A DNA stretch of 64,000 nt from NCBI RefSeq assembly GCF_006149005.1, contig NZ_VBSL01000001.1, forward strand, positions 186,001-250,000, given 5' to 3'. Below the pieces are notes generated by a model. The model saw only the letters and a list, made by a program, of their open reading frames with translations. It was not told the origin of the DNA and did not search any database. Position numbers and translations under genes: made by a program. Below are positions 8,195-18,097 of the stretch, piece after piece. Position 1 is the first letter of the stretch; each line of letters opens with the position of its first letter. This DNA comes from Larkinella sp. C7 (GTDB lineage: Bacteria > Bacteroidota > Bacteroidia > Cytophagales > Spirosomataceae).

Positions 8195-10117
8195 TTACCT
8201 CACCGGAAATCGCAGGGCGGGAACCGCCGTTGGTGTGGGAGCACCGGGTAACACGGCTTCATGTTTCAGGCTGTCGGGCAAAATCTTCACATCCAGCCCC
8301 AACTGTTTTTTCAGGCCTTCCCAGTTGTTACGGCCATCCTGATAGGCTGGGTTGACCATCATCGACATGTTGTAGAAGTACGAAGCGAGGTGGTAGCGAC
8401 GTTCGTTCTGGTAAATCACGCCAAGGTTATTATAGGCCGGTGCATAATTGGAGGATGCCCGAATCGCCTGTTTGTAGAAATACACCGCCGAATCCCGGTT
8501 TGGAATCAGCTTCTGATACGAATAGGCAATCGAGAAAAAGGCTTCTCCGAAACCGGGGTAAATTTCCGTCGACCGTTGCAGGTGATAAATGGCTTTGTTG
8601 AAATAAAACCGCTTTTGCTTCGGGTCTTTTTCCTCCGCACACTTGTTGATCCACTCATTGGCTACGTGCCGATTGACCTGGCAACTGTTGGAAGCATATT
8701 CCAGGCCGCTGTTGAAAAGCGTGAAGTTATCCTTCCAGTCTTCATTCCGAACTACCGTCCGAAAACTGAACAACCCGCCAACCACCACACACAGGCCGAT
8801 CAACACACCGTATCTTTTCAGCACCGGCGCACTGTCGGGCAAGTTCAGCCGTTTGGCCAGCAACAGATCCAGCCCGGCCACGACGGCAATTACAAAGCCC
8901 AGAATCGGGGAATACAAAAACCGTTCGGCCAGAATACCACCCCGGAACAGCACGAAGCCCAAACCGGGAGTCATGGTGATGAACATCCACGTCAGCCCGA
9001 AGCCCCAGAGTGACCGTTGCCAGAACCCTTTCCAGGCCAGCCAAACCAATCCACCGAAAGAGAATAGACCCAATAAAGTCTCCCAATCGCTCAGTTTACC
9101 GGAAGGAATGACGTTATACGAGTAGTCGTAGGACAAATGGAGCGGGAAAATGAGCAGCCGCGCATATTGGGCAAAAAATTTGAAGGTGGTCAAAAACTTC
9201 GTGTTTTCGAGCGCATACGGATAGTTAGCCCAGTCGACCGGCGGATTCCCGCTCAGGGTTCCGATCATTGTCTTTTTCTGCCAGAAAAATAGCGCGGTCA
9301 CCACCAAAAAGGGCCAGATGCTGATGAGCGACTGAAAGAAATTCCGTTTGGCAAAGGTATACTGCATGATAACGATCAGCCCCAACCCCACCAGCGACGA
9401 TTCTTTCGAGAGATACGTCAGATACATCCAGAAGGCCGAAAAGACAATCCAGCCTTTCTGCTGGGTTTCCAGGTATTTCCAGTAGGTCAGCATCACCAGC
9501 GTGATGAACAGGAAACTCAGCATTTCATCCCGGCTTTTGATGTTGGCCACCACCTCGGTATGAAGCGGATGCGCCATAAAGAGCAGCGCAATCAGGGTGG
9601 TCAGCACGGTGCGGCCCGGCAGCCATTTCTGCAACAGAATCACCAGAAACAAACCGGTCAGGGCGTAGATTCCTCCGTTGATCATGTGGCTAATGTGCGG
9701 ATCACCGTTAAAATATTCTTTCTCCAGCGCAAAGGTGATGAGTGCCAGCGGGCGGTAATAGCCGAGCGAAATGTTGCTAAAATGCCAGAACTCGGTTTTA
9801 AGCAGATCCGGAATGCCTTCGATGCCCTTCTGGACGAACAGGTTCTGCGTAATGGCCGCAATGTCGTCCAATGCCAGCCCGTGGTTGAATGTGTTGGCGT
9901 AGAGGGCGAATCCGGCGACGGCCACCAGCAATGCCCAGGGCCATTGAATGGGCCGGGGTGTGAGTGGTTCAGGGCCGGTTGGGGGCGTCTGCTTAGTCGG
10001 GGAGGCTGCGGGGCGTGAAGCCGCCGTTACCGGGCGGGGTGTGGGCTTGGTTCCCCCATTGGGTGTAGGCCGAATGAAGGGTTTTTGACTCGACGAGGAT
10101 TGATTCTTCTTGGACAT
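8195..10117 (-). CDS. TMTC-like GT-C membrane glycosyltransferase with TPR repeats
   Basis: A 640-residue protein. Residues 1-58 are a Pro/Ser/Thr-rich cytoplasmic tail. About ten transmembrane helices follow (about 60-455), then a C-terminal TPR region (about 470-600, with repeats around YPGFGEAFFSIAYSYQKL and NYAPAYNNLGVIYQNERRY). The luminal loop after the first helix carries an Asp-Asp pair (GLALDDIAAI), and the conserved HPLHTEVVANIKSRDEMLS segment matches the TMTC/POMT-type GT-C fold that transfers mannose from a lipid carrier. I infer a protein or envelope glycosyltransferase facing the periplasm; donor and acceptor are unknown. It stands alone, convergent with rny. Confidence 0.8.
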   Translation of the reverse strand: MSKKNQSSSSQKPFIRPTPNGGTKPTPRPVTAASRPAASPTKQTPPTGPEPLTPRPIQWPWALLVAVAGFALYANTFNHGLALDDIAAITQNLFVQKGIEGIPDLLKTEFWHFSNISLGYYRPLALITFALEKEYFNGDPHISHMINGGIYALTGLFLVILLQKWLPGRTVLTTLIALLFMAHPLHTEVVANIKSRDEMLSFLFITLVMLTYWKYLETQQKGWIVFSAFWMYLTYLSKESSLVGLGLIVIMQYTFAKRNFFQSLISIWPFLVVTALFFWQKKTMIGTLSGNPPVDWANYPYALENTKFLTTFKFFAQYARLLIFPLHLSYDYSYNVIPSGKLSDWETLLGLFSFGGLVWLAWKGFWQRSLWGFGLTWMFITMTPGLGFVLFRGGILAERFLYSPILGFVIAVVAGLDLLLAKRLNLPDSAPVLKRYGVLIGLCVVVGGLFSFRTVVRNEDWKDNFTLFNSGLEYASNSCQVNRHVANEWINKCAEEKDPKQKRFYFNKAIYHLQRSTEIYPGFGEAFFSIAYSYQKLIPNRDSAVYFYKQAIRASSNYAPAYNNLGVIYQNERRYHLASYFYNMSMMVNPAYQDGRNNWEGLKKQLGLDVKILPDSLKHEAVLPGAPTPTAVPALRFPVR

Positions 10118-10478
10118 ACGAACGGGTCAGGTCAGTTTTTTGTAGCGATGGTATGTTTGTTTAGTAAAGCAACCTTTCATTTCGATAGTTATTTGTAAAA
10201 TTGGCAAGATTCCACCAAATATCAATGAAGGATGGTGGGCGAATCCCAACAATTGATTGCTAAAGTCAGTTAAACCAGTACACTAAGTGGCCTGCAAATA
10301 CCTTGCCGGGCGAGTTTCGGAAGTGGGTTTCCTGCGCCCGAACCCGACGGAATTGTCCATTTCCCGGAATGGGTATAAACCGGAAAAGAAATTCTATGGA
10401 CGGTATTTGATCTTTTTTCTTATTTTTCCATTTCATTTCCATCCGGCTTCTGCCAGTTGGGCAACTGATCTGTTTTAT
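10118..10478. other. Divergent intergenic region, no gene seen
   Basis: 361 bases between the divergent TMTC-like and VOC genes. An open frame from 10287 joins the VOC gene, but its translation before 10479 is unlike any VOC protein, so I treat it as untranslated. I see no strong promoter match, hairpin or repeat. It presumably holds the promoters of both flanking genes. Confidence 0.5.
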
Positions 10479-10844
10479 ATGGCATCCGCTTTTCTGGGCC
10501 TACGGACTATAATTTACGCGGCACCTGATTTACTCAACGCGAAAAACTGGTACTCGACCATCCTGGGCATTGATCCTTATTTTGACGAACCCTTTTACAT
10601 TGGTTTTTCCGTGGGCGGCTACGAACTCGGACTCGATCCGGCGGCCAAACCCGCCGATGGCAGCACGATCACGTACTGGGGCGTGCCTGACATCGAAAAG
10701 GCCTGGGAACACCTGATCAGCCACGGTGCCAGTGTCCATTCGGGTATTGAGGAAGTGGGTGGCGACATTAAAGTCGCCAGTGTGAAAGACCCGTTTGGCA
10801 ACGTGTTCGGAATTATTGAAAACCCGCATTTCAAGGCGGAGTGA
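10479..10844 (+). CDS. VOC (glyoxalase/bleomycin-resistance fold) protein
   Basis: A 121-residue single VOC module with two beta-alpha-beta-beta-beta repeats. Family features are the opening strand followed by DLLNAKNWYSTILGI, the GFSVGGYELGLDP strand pair, and the closing DPFGNVFGIIENP typical of glyoxalase-like metal-binding proteins. Several possible metal ligands are present (Glu in GYELGL, terminal Glu in GIIENP), but the exact set cannot be assigned. The start at ATG 10479 gives the standard domain length; the upstream in-frame extension to 10287 does not fit. The substrate is unknown. A strong intrinsic terminator follows at 10868. Confidence 0.85.
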   Translation: MASAFLGLRTIIYAAPDLLNAKNWYSTILGIDPYFDEPFYIGFSVGGYELGLDPAAKPADGSTITYWGVPDIEKAWEHLISHGASVHSGIEEVGGDIKVASVKDPFGNVFGIIENPHFKAE

Positions 10845-10867
10845 GCTGAATTTGTATGCAAGAAAAG

Positions 10868-10899
10868 CCGTTTCCAGTCCATTCTGGAAACGGTTTTTT
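10868..10899 (+). terminator. Intrinsic terminator of the VOC gene
   Basis: CCGTTTCCAG (10868-10877) and CTGGAAACGG (10884-10893) form a perfect 10-bp stem with a six-base loop followed by six T residues. It ends transcription on the plus strand 24 bases after the VOC stop codon. Confidence 0.9.
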
Positions 10900-10916
10900 A
10901 ATGCAATTCGCAAACC

Positions 10917-10988
10917 CTACAACCGCGAAATCCGCAGTACCTGACCTGGATAAATCAGATCCAGGCTTTTGAGCATTTGAATGCCTTT
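10917..10988 (-). pseudogene. 3' remnant of a LysM/BON gene
   Basis: On the minus strand these bases encode 23 codons and a stop reading ...QMLKSLDLIYPGQVLRISRL. That is nearly identical to the end of the intact LysM/BON protein encoded at 11949-12422 (...PMLKSPDLIYPGQVLRIPRL), in the same orientation and with its stop codon. Nothing upstream of this stretch resembles the rest of the gene, so it is a decayed partial copy. The intact and partial copies bracket the AT-rich lipoprotein gene 10994-11839, suggesting duplication or insertion at this site. Confidence 0.8.
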
Positions 10989-10993
10989 AATTA

Positions 10994-11839
10994 TTATCGA
11001 CACTCATACTCATAACCAGTTATGAGTATATTTTTATAATCATCGGCTGACTTGATAGCAATTTTCCTAACTACTTTCCCTTCCTTATCGAACATATATC
11101 GATACTCTGTGATATACTTATATCCTTCATAGTTCCCTGTAGTTCTTTGCCTGAGATTGCGATCGACCTCGCCGAAAAATGGAAATGGGTTAGGAAAATT
11201 AGCTTTTGTCAAAAAATATTCATGATCAATAGTAAACTTCCCGAACACTCCTCCTTCGCTTTCTATTTTAACTAAGTTACCATCAGAAATAATGATACCT
11301 GTAGAGCTATTATTATTTTTACGATGCACAAACCAATCATATTCAGTATAGATATAAGGTTCACCCATTATTATACCATTTTCATCCAAATCATAAGTTA
11401 TGGTACGTGTTTGATCTGGAAATCCTAAATGGTCATACTTCTGGGTGAGTTTATTTGGAAAAGAATAATCAAAAGACCAGACATCAGCTCCTTTTGCTCC
11501 TCTGAGACCATAAAAATGCTCAACAAGCCTTTTCTTTGAATCGTATTTATATCTATGATAAACGTTAGTAGTTGATCCCAAAGCATATTTTTGACCATCA
11601 ATAACAATAACATCAACAACTTTGGAAAAATCTGGATCCCAACTATATAATGGATCGCCTATTTTTAATTTTGAATCGGCATCTATTTTAGTAAAATCCA
11701 CATCAAAAACTTCTTTTAGCAGACAGTTTTTATACGGATTCGCTGCCGGCTGTAAATGATCCTGAACACTACATGACTCAAGTATAATTAGTAAACTAAT
11801 TACTGACAAGCCAAACCGGAGGGAGAAATTTAAGTCCAT
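10994..11839 (-). CDS. AT-rich orphan lipoprotein, unknown function
   Basis: A 281-residue protein if the ATG at 11839 is used. The N-terminus is a lipoprotein signal with hydrophobic core and lipobox-like LESCS, placing the acylated Cys near residue 23. Further ATGs at 11869 and 11887 would add up to 16 residues. The mature protein is rich in Tyr, Asp, Lys and Asn, with repeated aromatic strands (YHRYKYDSKKRLVEHFYGL; ITEYRYMFDKEGKVVRKI), suggesting a beta-rich fold like RHS/YD-type or bacterial beta-propeller segments. No family is recognised. Base and codon use is markedly more AT-rich than its neighbours, and the gene lies between an intact LysM gene and its 3' remnant, both signs of acquisition. 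Confidence 0.7.
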   Translation of the reverse strand: MDLNFSLRFGLSVISLLIILESCSVQDHLQPAANPYKNCLLKEVFDVDFTKIDADSKLKIGDPLYSWDPDFSKVVDVIVIDGQKYALGSTTNVYHRYKYDSKKRLVEHFYGLRGAKGADVWSFDYSFPNKLTQKYDHLGFPDQTRTITYDLDENGIIMGEPYIYTEYDWFVHRKNNNSSTGIIISDGNLVKIESEGGVFGKFTIDHEYFLTKANFPNPFPFFGEVDRNLRQRTTGNYEGYKYITEYRYMFDKEGKVVRKIAIKSADDYKNILITGYEYECR

Positions 11840-11891
11840 TATTTTAAAAAATGGGTGTAGACATTTCATTTTTAAATGTACAAACAAGTTT

Positions 11892-11927
11892 TTAAAAAAT
11901 AAAAAGACGTCTCTGTTTGGAGACGCC
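11892..11927 (-). terminator. Intrinsic terminator of the LysM/BON gene (minus strand)
   Basis: Read on the minus strand, GGCGTCTC (11927-11920) pairs with GAGACGTC (11913-11906, one G-U) around a six-base loop and runs into a T-rich tract. It lies 20 bases after the LysM/BON stop and separates that gene from the downstream orphan lipoprotein. Confidence 0.8.
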
Positions 11928-11948
11928 TTCCTCTAAACTCAAGAAAAT

Positions 11949-12422
11949 CTACAACCGCGGAATCCGCAGCACCTGACCCGGATAAATCAGGTCCGGGCTT
12001 TTCAGCATCGGTTTGTTGGCTTCGAAAATAATACCGTATTTCATGGCATCGCCGTATACTTTCTTAGAAATCGCCGACAGGGTATCGCCCGACTCGACGG
12101 TGTGGTACTGACCTTCAGGCTCCGGAGCCTCCACCACCAGGCGGTTATCGACCTGATGAACGCCTTCAACGTTTCCAACGGCCAACGCCAGTTTTTCGGC
12201 GTCTTCCTGCGTAGCGACTTCGCCTTCCAGCACCACCGTGTCGCCGGCGGTTTTCACCGTCAACTTCTTGTACGACAACCCGAGTTGCTTGACGTGGTTG
12301 AGCAACGCGCTTGCTTTGAGCGGCTCTACTTCCGCAGCCTTGGCCGGTTCGGCAGCCGGTGCTTCGTGTTCTTTACCGAAAACTTTTTCCCCTACACCTT
12401 TGAAAAAACTGAGCAGTCCCAT
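11949..12422 (-). CDS. BON + LysM domain protein (YgaU/Kbp-like)
   Basis: A 157-residue soluble protein starting at ATG 12422 (MGLLSFFKGVGEKVFG). An Ala/Glu/Pro-rich linker leads to a BON domain (about residues 40-97, with LTVKTAGDTVVLEGEVATQEDAEKLA) and a C-terminal LysM domain (about 105-157, with HTVESGDTLSAISKKVYGDA and IYPGQVLRIPRL). Size and domain order match E. coli YgaU/Kbp, a cytoplasmic potassium-binding protein; the family is known but the role here is inferred. There is no signal peptide. A partial copy of its 3' end persists at 10917-10988. A terminator follows at 11892. Confidence 0.9.
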   Translation of the reverse strand: MGLLSFFKGVGEKVFGKEHEAPAAEPAKAAEVEPLKASALLNHVKQLGLSYKKLTVKTAGDTVVLEGEVATQEDAEKLALAVGNVEGVHQVDNRLVVEAPEPEGQYHTVESGDTLSAISKKVYGDAMKYGIIFEANKPMLKSPDLIYPGQVLRIPRL

Positions 12423-12655
12423 GGATTTTGTGTGTTTGATTAACAATGAATTGGGTTTGAATAGAACAACTGCGAACAAGCCGGAACTGTTTGTCCGCCA
12501 AGCCTCGCAATCCTATTTTAGACGCTAAATGTATCAGTTAGTAATCAATTGTCGACAAATTATTTTGAAATCTATTTACGACTTGGCAGAGTTTTCCGTT
12601 CTTGTGGCAAGGAGTGGCGCAATGGAGCACCAAAACCGTAACGGCTTTATTCGGG

Positions 12656-13441
12656 ATGAAACTAATTAGGGTCGCTTGCCTTGTCTTTCTGGTAGCCAGC
12701 AAAGCACAAGCTCAGGGCGGTATAGAGTTGGGAATCAGAGGGGGAGGCACTTTTACACACGGGTATACGGTTATTCCGGCCCAGACGCTGTCGCCGGGTC
12801 TGGAACTTCCCCGGATCCGAAATTCCAACAACGGCATTGGCATCGGGTATTTCGGGAGCGTGTGGGCGCGCAAACACTTTGACCGGTTTTTCCTACAGGC
12901 CGAAATCAGTTATTCGTCACTTGCGCTGAAACAGAAAGCCCCCATCGACCGCATCGACGTGGCCGCAGCAACGGAGTTTGGCGTCAACCTGCCCAATATT
13001 CGGCCCGGAACTCTTTACGCCCGGTTGAATACCACCACTGAACCCACTCTCACTTCGTTGAATGTTCCCCTGTTTATTGGCAAACAAGGGAATGAAGGCA
13101 AATGGCGTTTCTACGGTGGCCCTACTTTTCTGTTCACTTTGAAGGCAGAAGCAGCTCGAACCGCATCTGGCAGGGTTGAAGCCAGTTCCAGTTTGCCGAG
13201 CTTCACCATTTCAGAGGTTTCCGACCAGGTTGATCTGACCAATCCGGATCAGGCCGGCATTCTACAGGTAAAAACATTTAATTTTGGGGCTGAATTTGGC
13301 GCGGGCCTTACACTCCTGAAACGGCTTGAAGTCGATGTCCGCTACGGATTACCCGTAGGGGGCGTTTTCAACGACAGCGGGATTACCGGTTTTATCGGGT
13401 ACGTGACGCTAACGCTGGGCTATAAACTGGCTCATTTCTGA
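12656..13441 (+). CDS. Outer-membrane beta-barrel protein (porin-like)
   Basis: A 261-residue protein from ATG 12656, with a signal peptide ending AQAQ near residue 20. The mature sequence follows the pattern of the small outer-membrane barrel family common in Bacteroidota (OMP_b-brl type): GGIELGIRGGGTFTHGY at the first strand, then LQAEISYSSLALK, LNVPLFIGKQG, WRFYGGPTFLFTL and a closing YVTLTLGYKLAHF. The final aromatic residue fits BAM recognition. An in-frame ATG-less extension to 12602 lacks a signal and is rejected. It is convergent with an HxlR regulator; a hairpin lies between. Confidence 0.85.
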   Translation: MKLIRVACLVFLVASKAQAQGGIELGIRGGGTFTHGYTVIPAQTLSPGLELPRIRNSNNGIGIGYFGSVWARKHFDRFFLQAEISYSSLALKQKAPIDRIDVAAATEFGVNLPNIRPGTLYARLNTTTEPTLTSLNVPLFIGKQGNEGKWRFYGGPTFLFTLKAEAARTASGRVEASSSLPSFTISEVSDQVDLTNPDQAGILQVKTFNFGAEFGAGLTLLKRLEVDVRYGLPVGGVFNDSGITGFIGYVTLTLGYKLAHF

Positions 13442-13454
13442 GAAATATTTGATT

Positions 13455-13486
13455 CCGGACGCAAAAACAGGTGTTTCTGCGTCCGG
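13455..13486. terminator. Bidirectional hairpin between convergent genes
   Basis: CCGGACGCA (13455-13463) pairs with TGCGTCCGG (13478-13486), with four further AAAC/GTTT pairs inside the loop. It lies between the stops of the barrel gene (plus) and the HxlR gene (minus). The T-run is weak on the plus side, so terminator function is likely but not certain. Confidence 0.6.
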
Positions 13487-13495
13487 GGTAAAAAT

Positions 13496-13831
13496 TCACA
13501 TAAAGGCCTGACCCACTTCGCGGAGTAGATCGATGACGGGCAAAACCGTACGCCCTTTTTCATTAAGACTGTACTCCACCCGGGGCGGAACTTCACCAAA
13601 TGACTGCTTGTCGACCATTCCCAGTTCGACCAGTTGTTTCAATTCATGAACCAGCACTTTCTCACTGATTCCGGGAACCCCTCGCTTAATTTCTCCGTAT
13701 CGCAGGGTTTTCTCGCGGAGCAGATGGATGATAATCAGCCGCCATTTTCCACAAATAACTTCAACTGCTTTCTTGATAATCAGTTCGGTAGAGATAATTT
13801 CTTCGCTTGTTTGTTTTAGTTCGGGTGTCAT
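13496..13831 (-). CDS. HxlR-family winged-helix transcriptional regulator
   Basis: A 111-residue single-domain DNA-binding protein. The winged helix shows the HxlR signature: AVEVICGKWRLIIIHLL, then LRYGEIKRGVPGISEKVLVHELKQLVELGMVDKQ and a wing ending RVEYSLNEKGR. No conserved redox Cys pair is present beyond the single Cys in ICGKW. The dimerising C-terminal helix is LLREVGQAFM. Target genes are unknown. Its 5' end faces the 3' end of RidA, with a 133-bp gap, so it has its own promoter. Confidence 0.9.
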   Translation of the reverse strand: MTPELKQTSEEIISTELIIKKAVEVICGKWRLIIIHLLREKTLRYGEIKRGVPGISEKVLVHELKQLVELGMVDKQSFGEVPPRVEYSLNEKGRTVLPVIDLLREVGQAFM

Positions 13832-13964
13832 TGGTTAATAGTACTTACCTTTTGGTGGGTAAACCACTGATTAATAGATTATTATGTGCAACCGAAACAA
13901 AAATACAGCATTAACAACTAAGATGGAATGAGTTCTGAAAAATGATTTTCAATTTGGAATTAAG

Positions 13965-14360
13965 TCATTTCACGGGGGTCAATAAAGCGGTTACCTCGAT
14001 CTCTACCAACAAATCTGGATCGATCAAAGCACTCACCTCAACCATGGAAGTTGCGGGCCGAATGTCCTTAAAAAATTCCCCATGCGCCCGTCCCACATCT
14101 TCCCATTTTGAAATATCCGTAACGTACATCCGTGTACGCACAACGTCGTTCAGCGTTGCACCAGCCTCCGCCAGCACCTTGCTGATTTTTTGCAGTATAA
14201 ACCGGGTTTGTTCGTAAATGTTATCGCGACCAATCAAGTGGTCGCCGTCCATAGCGGTAGTACCCGAAATTTCGATTAGATTGCCGACACGAACGGCACG
14301 ACTGTAACCGACCACCGGCTCCCAGGGTGTGCCGGAAGAAATGAGTTGACGAGAAGACAT
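13965..14360 (-). CDS. RidA/YjgF/UK114-family protein
   Basis: A 131-residue member of the Rid superfamily, which hydrolyses reactive enamine/imine intermediates or has related roles. Visible features are the [15 protein letters not shown] strand pair, the Rid arginine in [13 protein letters not shown] (known in RidA to bind the substrate carboxylate), and the closing [26 protein letters not shown], where RidA itself has a related P-x-R-xx-V-E motif. The lack of the second Arg suggests one of the Rid1-7 subgroups rather than classical RidA. It starts 14 bp after the stop of the histidine kinase gene and is probably co-transcribed with it. Confidence 0.85.
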   Translation of the reverse strand: MSSRQLISSGTPWEPVVGYSRAVRVGNLIEISGTTAMDGDHLIGRDNIYEQTRFILQKISKVLAEAGATLNDVVRTRMYVTDISKWEDVGRAHGEFFKDIRPATSMVEVSALIDPDLLVEIEVTALLTPVK

Positions 14361-14374
14361 GATGAGTTTATCAT

Positions 14375-17300
14375 TTAGCCGGCTTTTTCGGCGACCAGCT
14401 TTTCCAGTGTATTTTTATATTCGCTTAAAAACAGTTTGAATTCTTTATCGAGCAGGTGCAAATCATCCGCCAGGGTGCTGCTGTCACTCACCTTTAGTTT
14501 GCCTTCGGCTTCCCGGGCTACCTGCGCAATACGGGCGACTCCAATGGTCCCGGCACTCCCTTTGAGCGTGTGAAGATGGCTTTTGACGGTCGGAATATCG
14601 CCAATGGCAAAGGCATCGAGCGATTCCTGCACGAGGGTGGTGGCTTCGATTTCAAAATCTTCGTAAATCGACGTCACCAGATCCCAGCCACCCACCTGCT
14701 CCAGTTGACCAATAATTTCGGTGTCGACCATCGGCATCTCCAGTTCGCGAATGGTTTCCAGTTGTTTGGAACGCATCTGGGCCGCTTCCTTGAAATCCTT
14801 GCGGGCATCTACGGTTTCCTTCACTTTGGAAATCAGGCTCTGGGCCCGAATCGGTTTGGCGATGTAGTCATCGAGACCCTGGCTCAGAAAACGGTCCCGG
14901 TCTTCGCGCATCGAATAAGCCGTCATGGCAATCACTGGCGGCAACTGCGTGCCGAACAGACTGCGCAGTTTCACCGTCGTTTCCACCCCGTCCATATCCG
15001 GCATCTGAATATCCATGAAAATCAGTTCATACGGTTTGCCGTTTTCGGCCATAGCCACCGTCACTTTATCGATGGCTTCCTGTCCACTCGATGCGGTTTC
15101 GACCTGACAGCCCGATTTTTTCAAAATTTCGGTCGCCACCTTTCGGTTTACCGCGTTGTCATCGACCAGCAATAAATACGGATGATGGTCTTTGAACACA
15201 TTTTGCAGCGAGATTTCGGCCTGATCGGACTTCTGGTTTGTGGGGCTGATCAGGGTTTCTTTCAACTCTATCGTAAACCAGAAGTTACTACCCTTCCCGG
15301 TTACCGATTCAACACCGATCGTTCCTTTCATCAGAGCCGCCAATTCCTTCGAAATAGCCAGACCGAGGCCCGTTCCGCCGAAGGATTTGCGCGACGACAT
15401 TTCGACCTGGCTGAATGAATTGAACAGAAGGCCTAAATCGTCTTTTGCAATCCCGATGCCCGAATCCTTCACCTCTACCTTAATCCGGTTAAATTTACCC
15501 TTCTTACTGACCAGTGAAGCCTCGACCGTCACCGCACCATTTTCGGTAAACTTAATGGCATTTGAGGTCAGATTAGACAGAATCTGCAACAGCCGCGTTT
15601 GGTCGGCTATCACAAACCGGGGCAGTTTTTCGTCCAGATGGTAACTCAGTTTATTTCCTTTCACGCTGGCCTGCTGCCCAAAAAGCGACACCAGTTTGTC
15701 AAAAACCTCCTGGAACAGAATGGGTGCTTCGTGCAAAACCATTTTCCCGGCTTCGATTTTCGACAAATCCAGAATATCGTTCAGGATGTTCAATAACGTT
15801 TCCGAGGACTTCTTGATCGTTTGCACATAATCCTTCTGATCCTGATCCAGGGGCGTATCGTTCAGCAGGTCGATCATGCCGATTACGCCGTTCATCGGCG
15901 TCCGGATTTCGTGACTCATGTTGGCCAAAAACCGCTCCTTCACCTTCAGCGACCGCTCGGCTTCGTCTTTGGCCTTCATCAGTTCCTGGGCGTTGCGCTT
16001 CAGTTCGGTGATGTCGCGGGCCAGGGCGGCCACTTCGTCCACCCGGCCATTCTTATCGTTGAGCGTCAACATGTTGAGCATGATCTGTCGGATCGTGCCA
16101 TCTTTCCGGTGCAGCGTGGCCTCGAAGTTTCGCAGGCTCTTGTTCCGAATCAATCGCACGAGCGCCCGGCGAATATCCTGCTTATCGATGAAGTTGGTAA
16201 TGGGCTGACCCAGAACCTCTTCGGGTGTGTATCCGGTTCGTTTCAAGACCGACGGGCTGATCATCGTGACGAGTCCTTCGCGGTCGACACGGCAATAAAT
16301 ATCCTGGAGATTGACAAAAATACCCCGGAATTTTTCTTCACTGCCGCGCAGTTCCAGTTCCGTCCGTTTCCGGGCAGTGATGTCGCGGGCGATCCCCGAA
16401 ACCTCCTCGATGACGCCCCCCGACAGCAGAATTGGATTCAGATGCACCTCCAGCCAGGCTTCACTTTTGGTGGTCTGGTAATGCAGTTCGACCGTTTGCG
16501 GCAAGCCCCGGAACGCCAGCCGGTATTTTTCTTCCAGCAACCGCCGGTTTTCGGCCCCGATGATCCGCCAGCCCAGCTTTTCGGTCGTCACGTTCAACTG
16601 TGGAATTTCGCCCAACTGATTTTCAATCAGCCGCGTGTAATTCCGGTTGAACGATGTCAACTGAAAGCTTTTGTTGACCGACCAGATCAGGTGGGAACTG
16701 CTGTCGAAAATCGCATTCAACCGGGCGGTTTGCTTGTTAATGGCAGCTTCGTCCTGCTTCCGGGCAATGGCCAGTGCCACCTGACCCGAGATAAATTCGA
16801 GCAATTCCAGGTCACGGATGTTGTACGTATCGGCTTTGTCGTAAGCTTTCACCCCGATAATTCCCGTAATCCGGTCGCCAATCCGGAGCGGAACGCAAAG
16901 CATGGCTTTCGGAATCTGTCCGTAGAGGTAGAGATTTTGCGTGTCTGCCAGTTGCTGAATATCCTGTTCGTAGAGAAACAGCGGGCGGTTGGCGCGGATG
17001 GCGTATTCGGTCAGGCCGTTGCCCAGCCTCCGTTTCGTAAACCGCATTCCCGTAAAATATTCATCGACGTAATACGGGAAATACAGGAAGCTTTTGCTCT
17101 GGTCATACAGCGCAATAAAGAAATTCCGGGCATCGATGATGTTGCTCAGTTCATCGTGAATATTCTGGTACAACTCGTCCAGATTCGGCGCGTTGAGCGT
17201 CCAGTTGGCAATGCTGTAGTAGAGTTTCTGGGCTTTTTCCGCGCGGATGCGGCTCGTAATGTTGTGCAGAATGCACCGGTATGCGGTCGGTTTTCCCTGA

Positions 17301-18097
17301 TCGTAGCGGCAGTTGACGCTGCCCGACACAAAGACGGTTTTGCCTTTCTTACTCTGAAAAACCGTCTCGAAATACGGAAATTTCTCCCCATCCCGCACCC
17401 GTTGCAGTCGCATGAGCGTACTTTCGGCATAATCGGGGTGCAGGACGTCCTGCAAGGTCAGCGAGGCAATTTCGTCGGAACTGTATTCCAGCACCTCACG
17501 CCAGGCGCGGTTGACAAACATAAATTTGCCGTCGAGCGTCACCAGTTGAATCAGGTCACTGGTGTTATCCACCAGATCCTGCAACTGCGAGTTTGAATAT
17601 GACAGGGCGGAAGCAACACGCTTTTTATTGGTGACATCTTCGCCAATGAAGGTGTACGACGGAACCGCCGTATGATCGGCTACGGTGTTGATAATGAACG
17701 AATTCAACTGAACATTTCGCACGGCACCGCTCTTGGCCAGGAGGTTGATTTCTTTCTGTTCCACCACGCCCCCGCGCGCAATGGCATCGTCGAAATCCCG
17801 CTGCATCTGCACCCGCTCGCCCGCCGGAATAAAAATCTCGAAAAAGTTTTTTCCGATGACATCGGTCGGTTGCCAGGCCGTAATCCGCAGGGTATACTGG
17901 TTACAAAACGTCACCGTACCGTCTTTCTCGATCGTTAACCCGATGAGATTCAATTGATCAACCGTTTTGCTGACGTCGAAAACCGACGCATGCGGCAGTT
18001 GTGAACTTCCGTCCAGGGAGTTCCGTATATCGACTTCTTTGCTCAGCCGCCGAATCTCGGCGACCAGCTCATTTTTTGTTTTCGCAGTCCAGGACAT
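14375..18097 (-). CDS. Hybrid sensor histidine kinase (PAS-PAS-GAF-PAS-PAS-HK-REC-Hpt)
   Basis: A 1240-residue cytoplasmic multi-sensor kinase from ATG 18097. Domains: PAS (about 48-155), PAS (about 168-285), GAF (about 293-448, with [22 protein letters not shown]), PAS (about 458-575), PAS (about 585-697), HisKA with phospho-acceptor His729 in [12 protein letters not shown], HATPase_c (N-box [14 protein letters not shown]-boxes [10 protein letters not shown] and [10 protein letters not shown], to about 945), REC with DD near 979-980 and phospho-acceptor Asp1029 in [11 protein letters not shown], and Hpt with His1176 in HTLKGSAGT. There are no transmembrane segments. All four phosphorelay residues are present, so it should form a full internal relay up to a separate response regulator, which is not in the window. 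The signal is unknown. Confidence 0.95.
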   Translation of the reverse strand: MSWTAKTKNELVAEIRRLSKEVDIRNSLDGSSQLPHASVFDVSKTVDQLNLIGLTIEKDGTVTFCNQYTLRITAWQPTDVIGKNFFEIFIPAGERVQMQRDFDDAIARGGVVEQKEINLLAKSGAVRNVQLNSFIINTVADHTAVPSYTFIGEDVTNKKRVASALSYSNSQLQDLVDNTSDLIQLVTLDGKFMFVNRAWREVLEYSSDEIASLTLQDVLHPDYAESTLMRLQRVRDGEKFPYFETVFQSKKGKTVFVSGSVNCRYDQGKPTAYRCILHNITSRIRAEKAQKLYYSIANWTLNAPNLDELYQNIHDELSNIIDARNFFIALYDQSKSFLYFPYYVDEYFTGMRFTKRRLGNGLTEYAIRANRPLFLYEQDIQQLADTQNLYLYGQIPKAMLCVPLRIGDRITGIIGVKAYDKADTYNIRDLELLEFISGQVALAIARKQDEAAINKQTARLNAIFDSSSHLIWSVNKSFQLTSFNRNYTRLIENQLGEIPQLNVTTEKLGWRIIGAENRRLLEEKYRLAFRGLPQTVELHYQTTKSEAWLEVHLNPILLSGGVIEEVSGIARDITARKRTELELRGSEEKFRGIFVNLQDIYCRVDREGLVTMISPSVLKRTGYTPEEVLGQPITNFIDKQDIRRALVRLIRNKSLRNFEATLHRKDGTIRQIMLNMLTLNDKNGRVDEVAALARDITELKRNAQELMKAKDEAERSLKVKERFLANMSHEIRTPMNGVIGMIDLLNDTPLDQDQKDYVQTIKKSSETLLNILNDILDLSKIEAGKMVLHEAPILFQEVFDKLVSLFGQQASVKGNKLSYHLDEKLPRFVIADQTRLLQILSNLTSNAIKFTENGAVTVEASLVSKKGKFNRIKVEVKDSGIGIAKDDLGLLFNSFSQVEMSSRKSFGGTGLGLAISKELAALMKGTIGVESVTGKGSNFWFTIELKETLISPTNQKSDQAEISLQNVFKDHHPYLLLVDDNAVNRKVATEILKKSGCQVETASSGQEAIDKVTVAMAENGKPYELIFMDIQMPDMDGVETTVKLRSLFGTQLPPVIAMTAYSMREDRDRFLSQGLDDYIAKPIRAQSLISKVKETVDARKDFKEAAQMRSKQLETIRELEMPMVDTEIIGQLEQVGGWDLVTSIYEDFEIEATTLVQESLDAFAIGDIPTVKSHLHTLKGSAGTIGVARIAQVAREAEGKLKVSDSSTLADDLHLLDKEFKLFLSEYKNTLEKLVAEKAG

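Noticed and set aside
10287-10478. N-terminal extension of the VOC protein
   Set aside because: VOC modules are about 120 residues; the extension has low coding quality and no homologous part.
15821-17596. 591-codon plus-strand open frame inside the histidine kinase
   Set aside because: Antisense of a clearly coding kinase; composition and lack of any domain mark it as a shadow.
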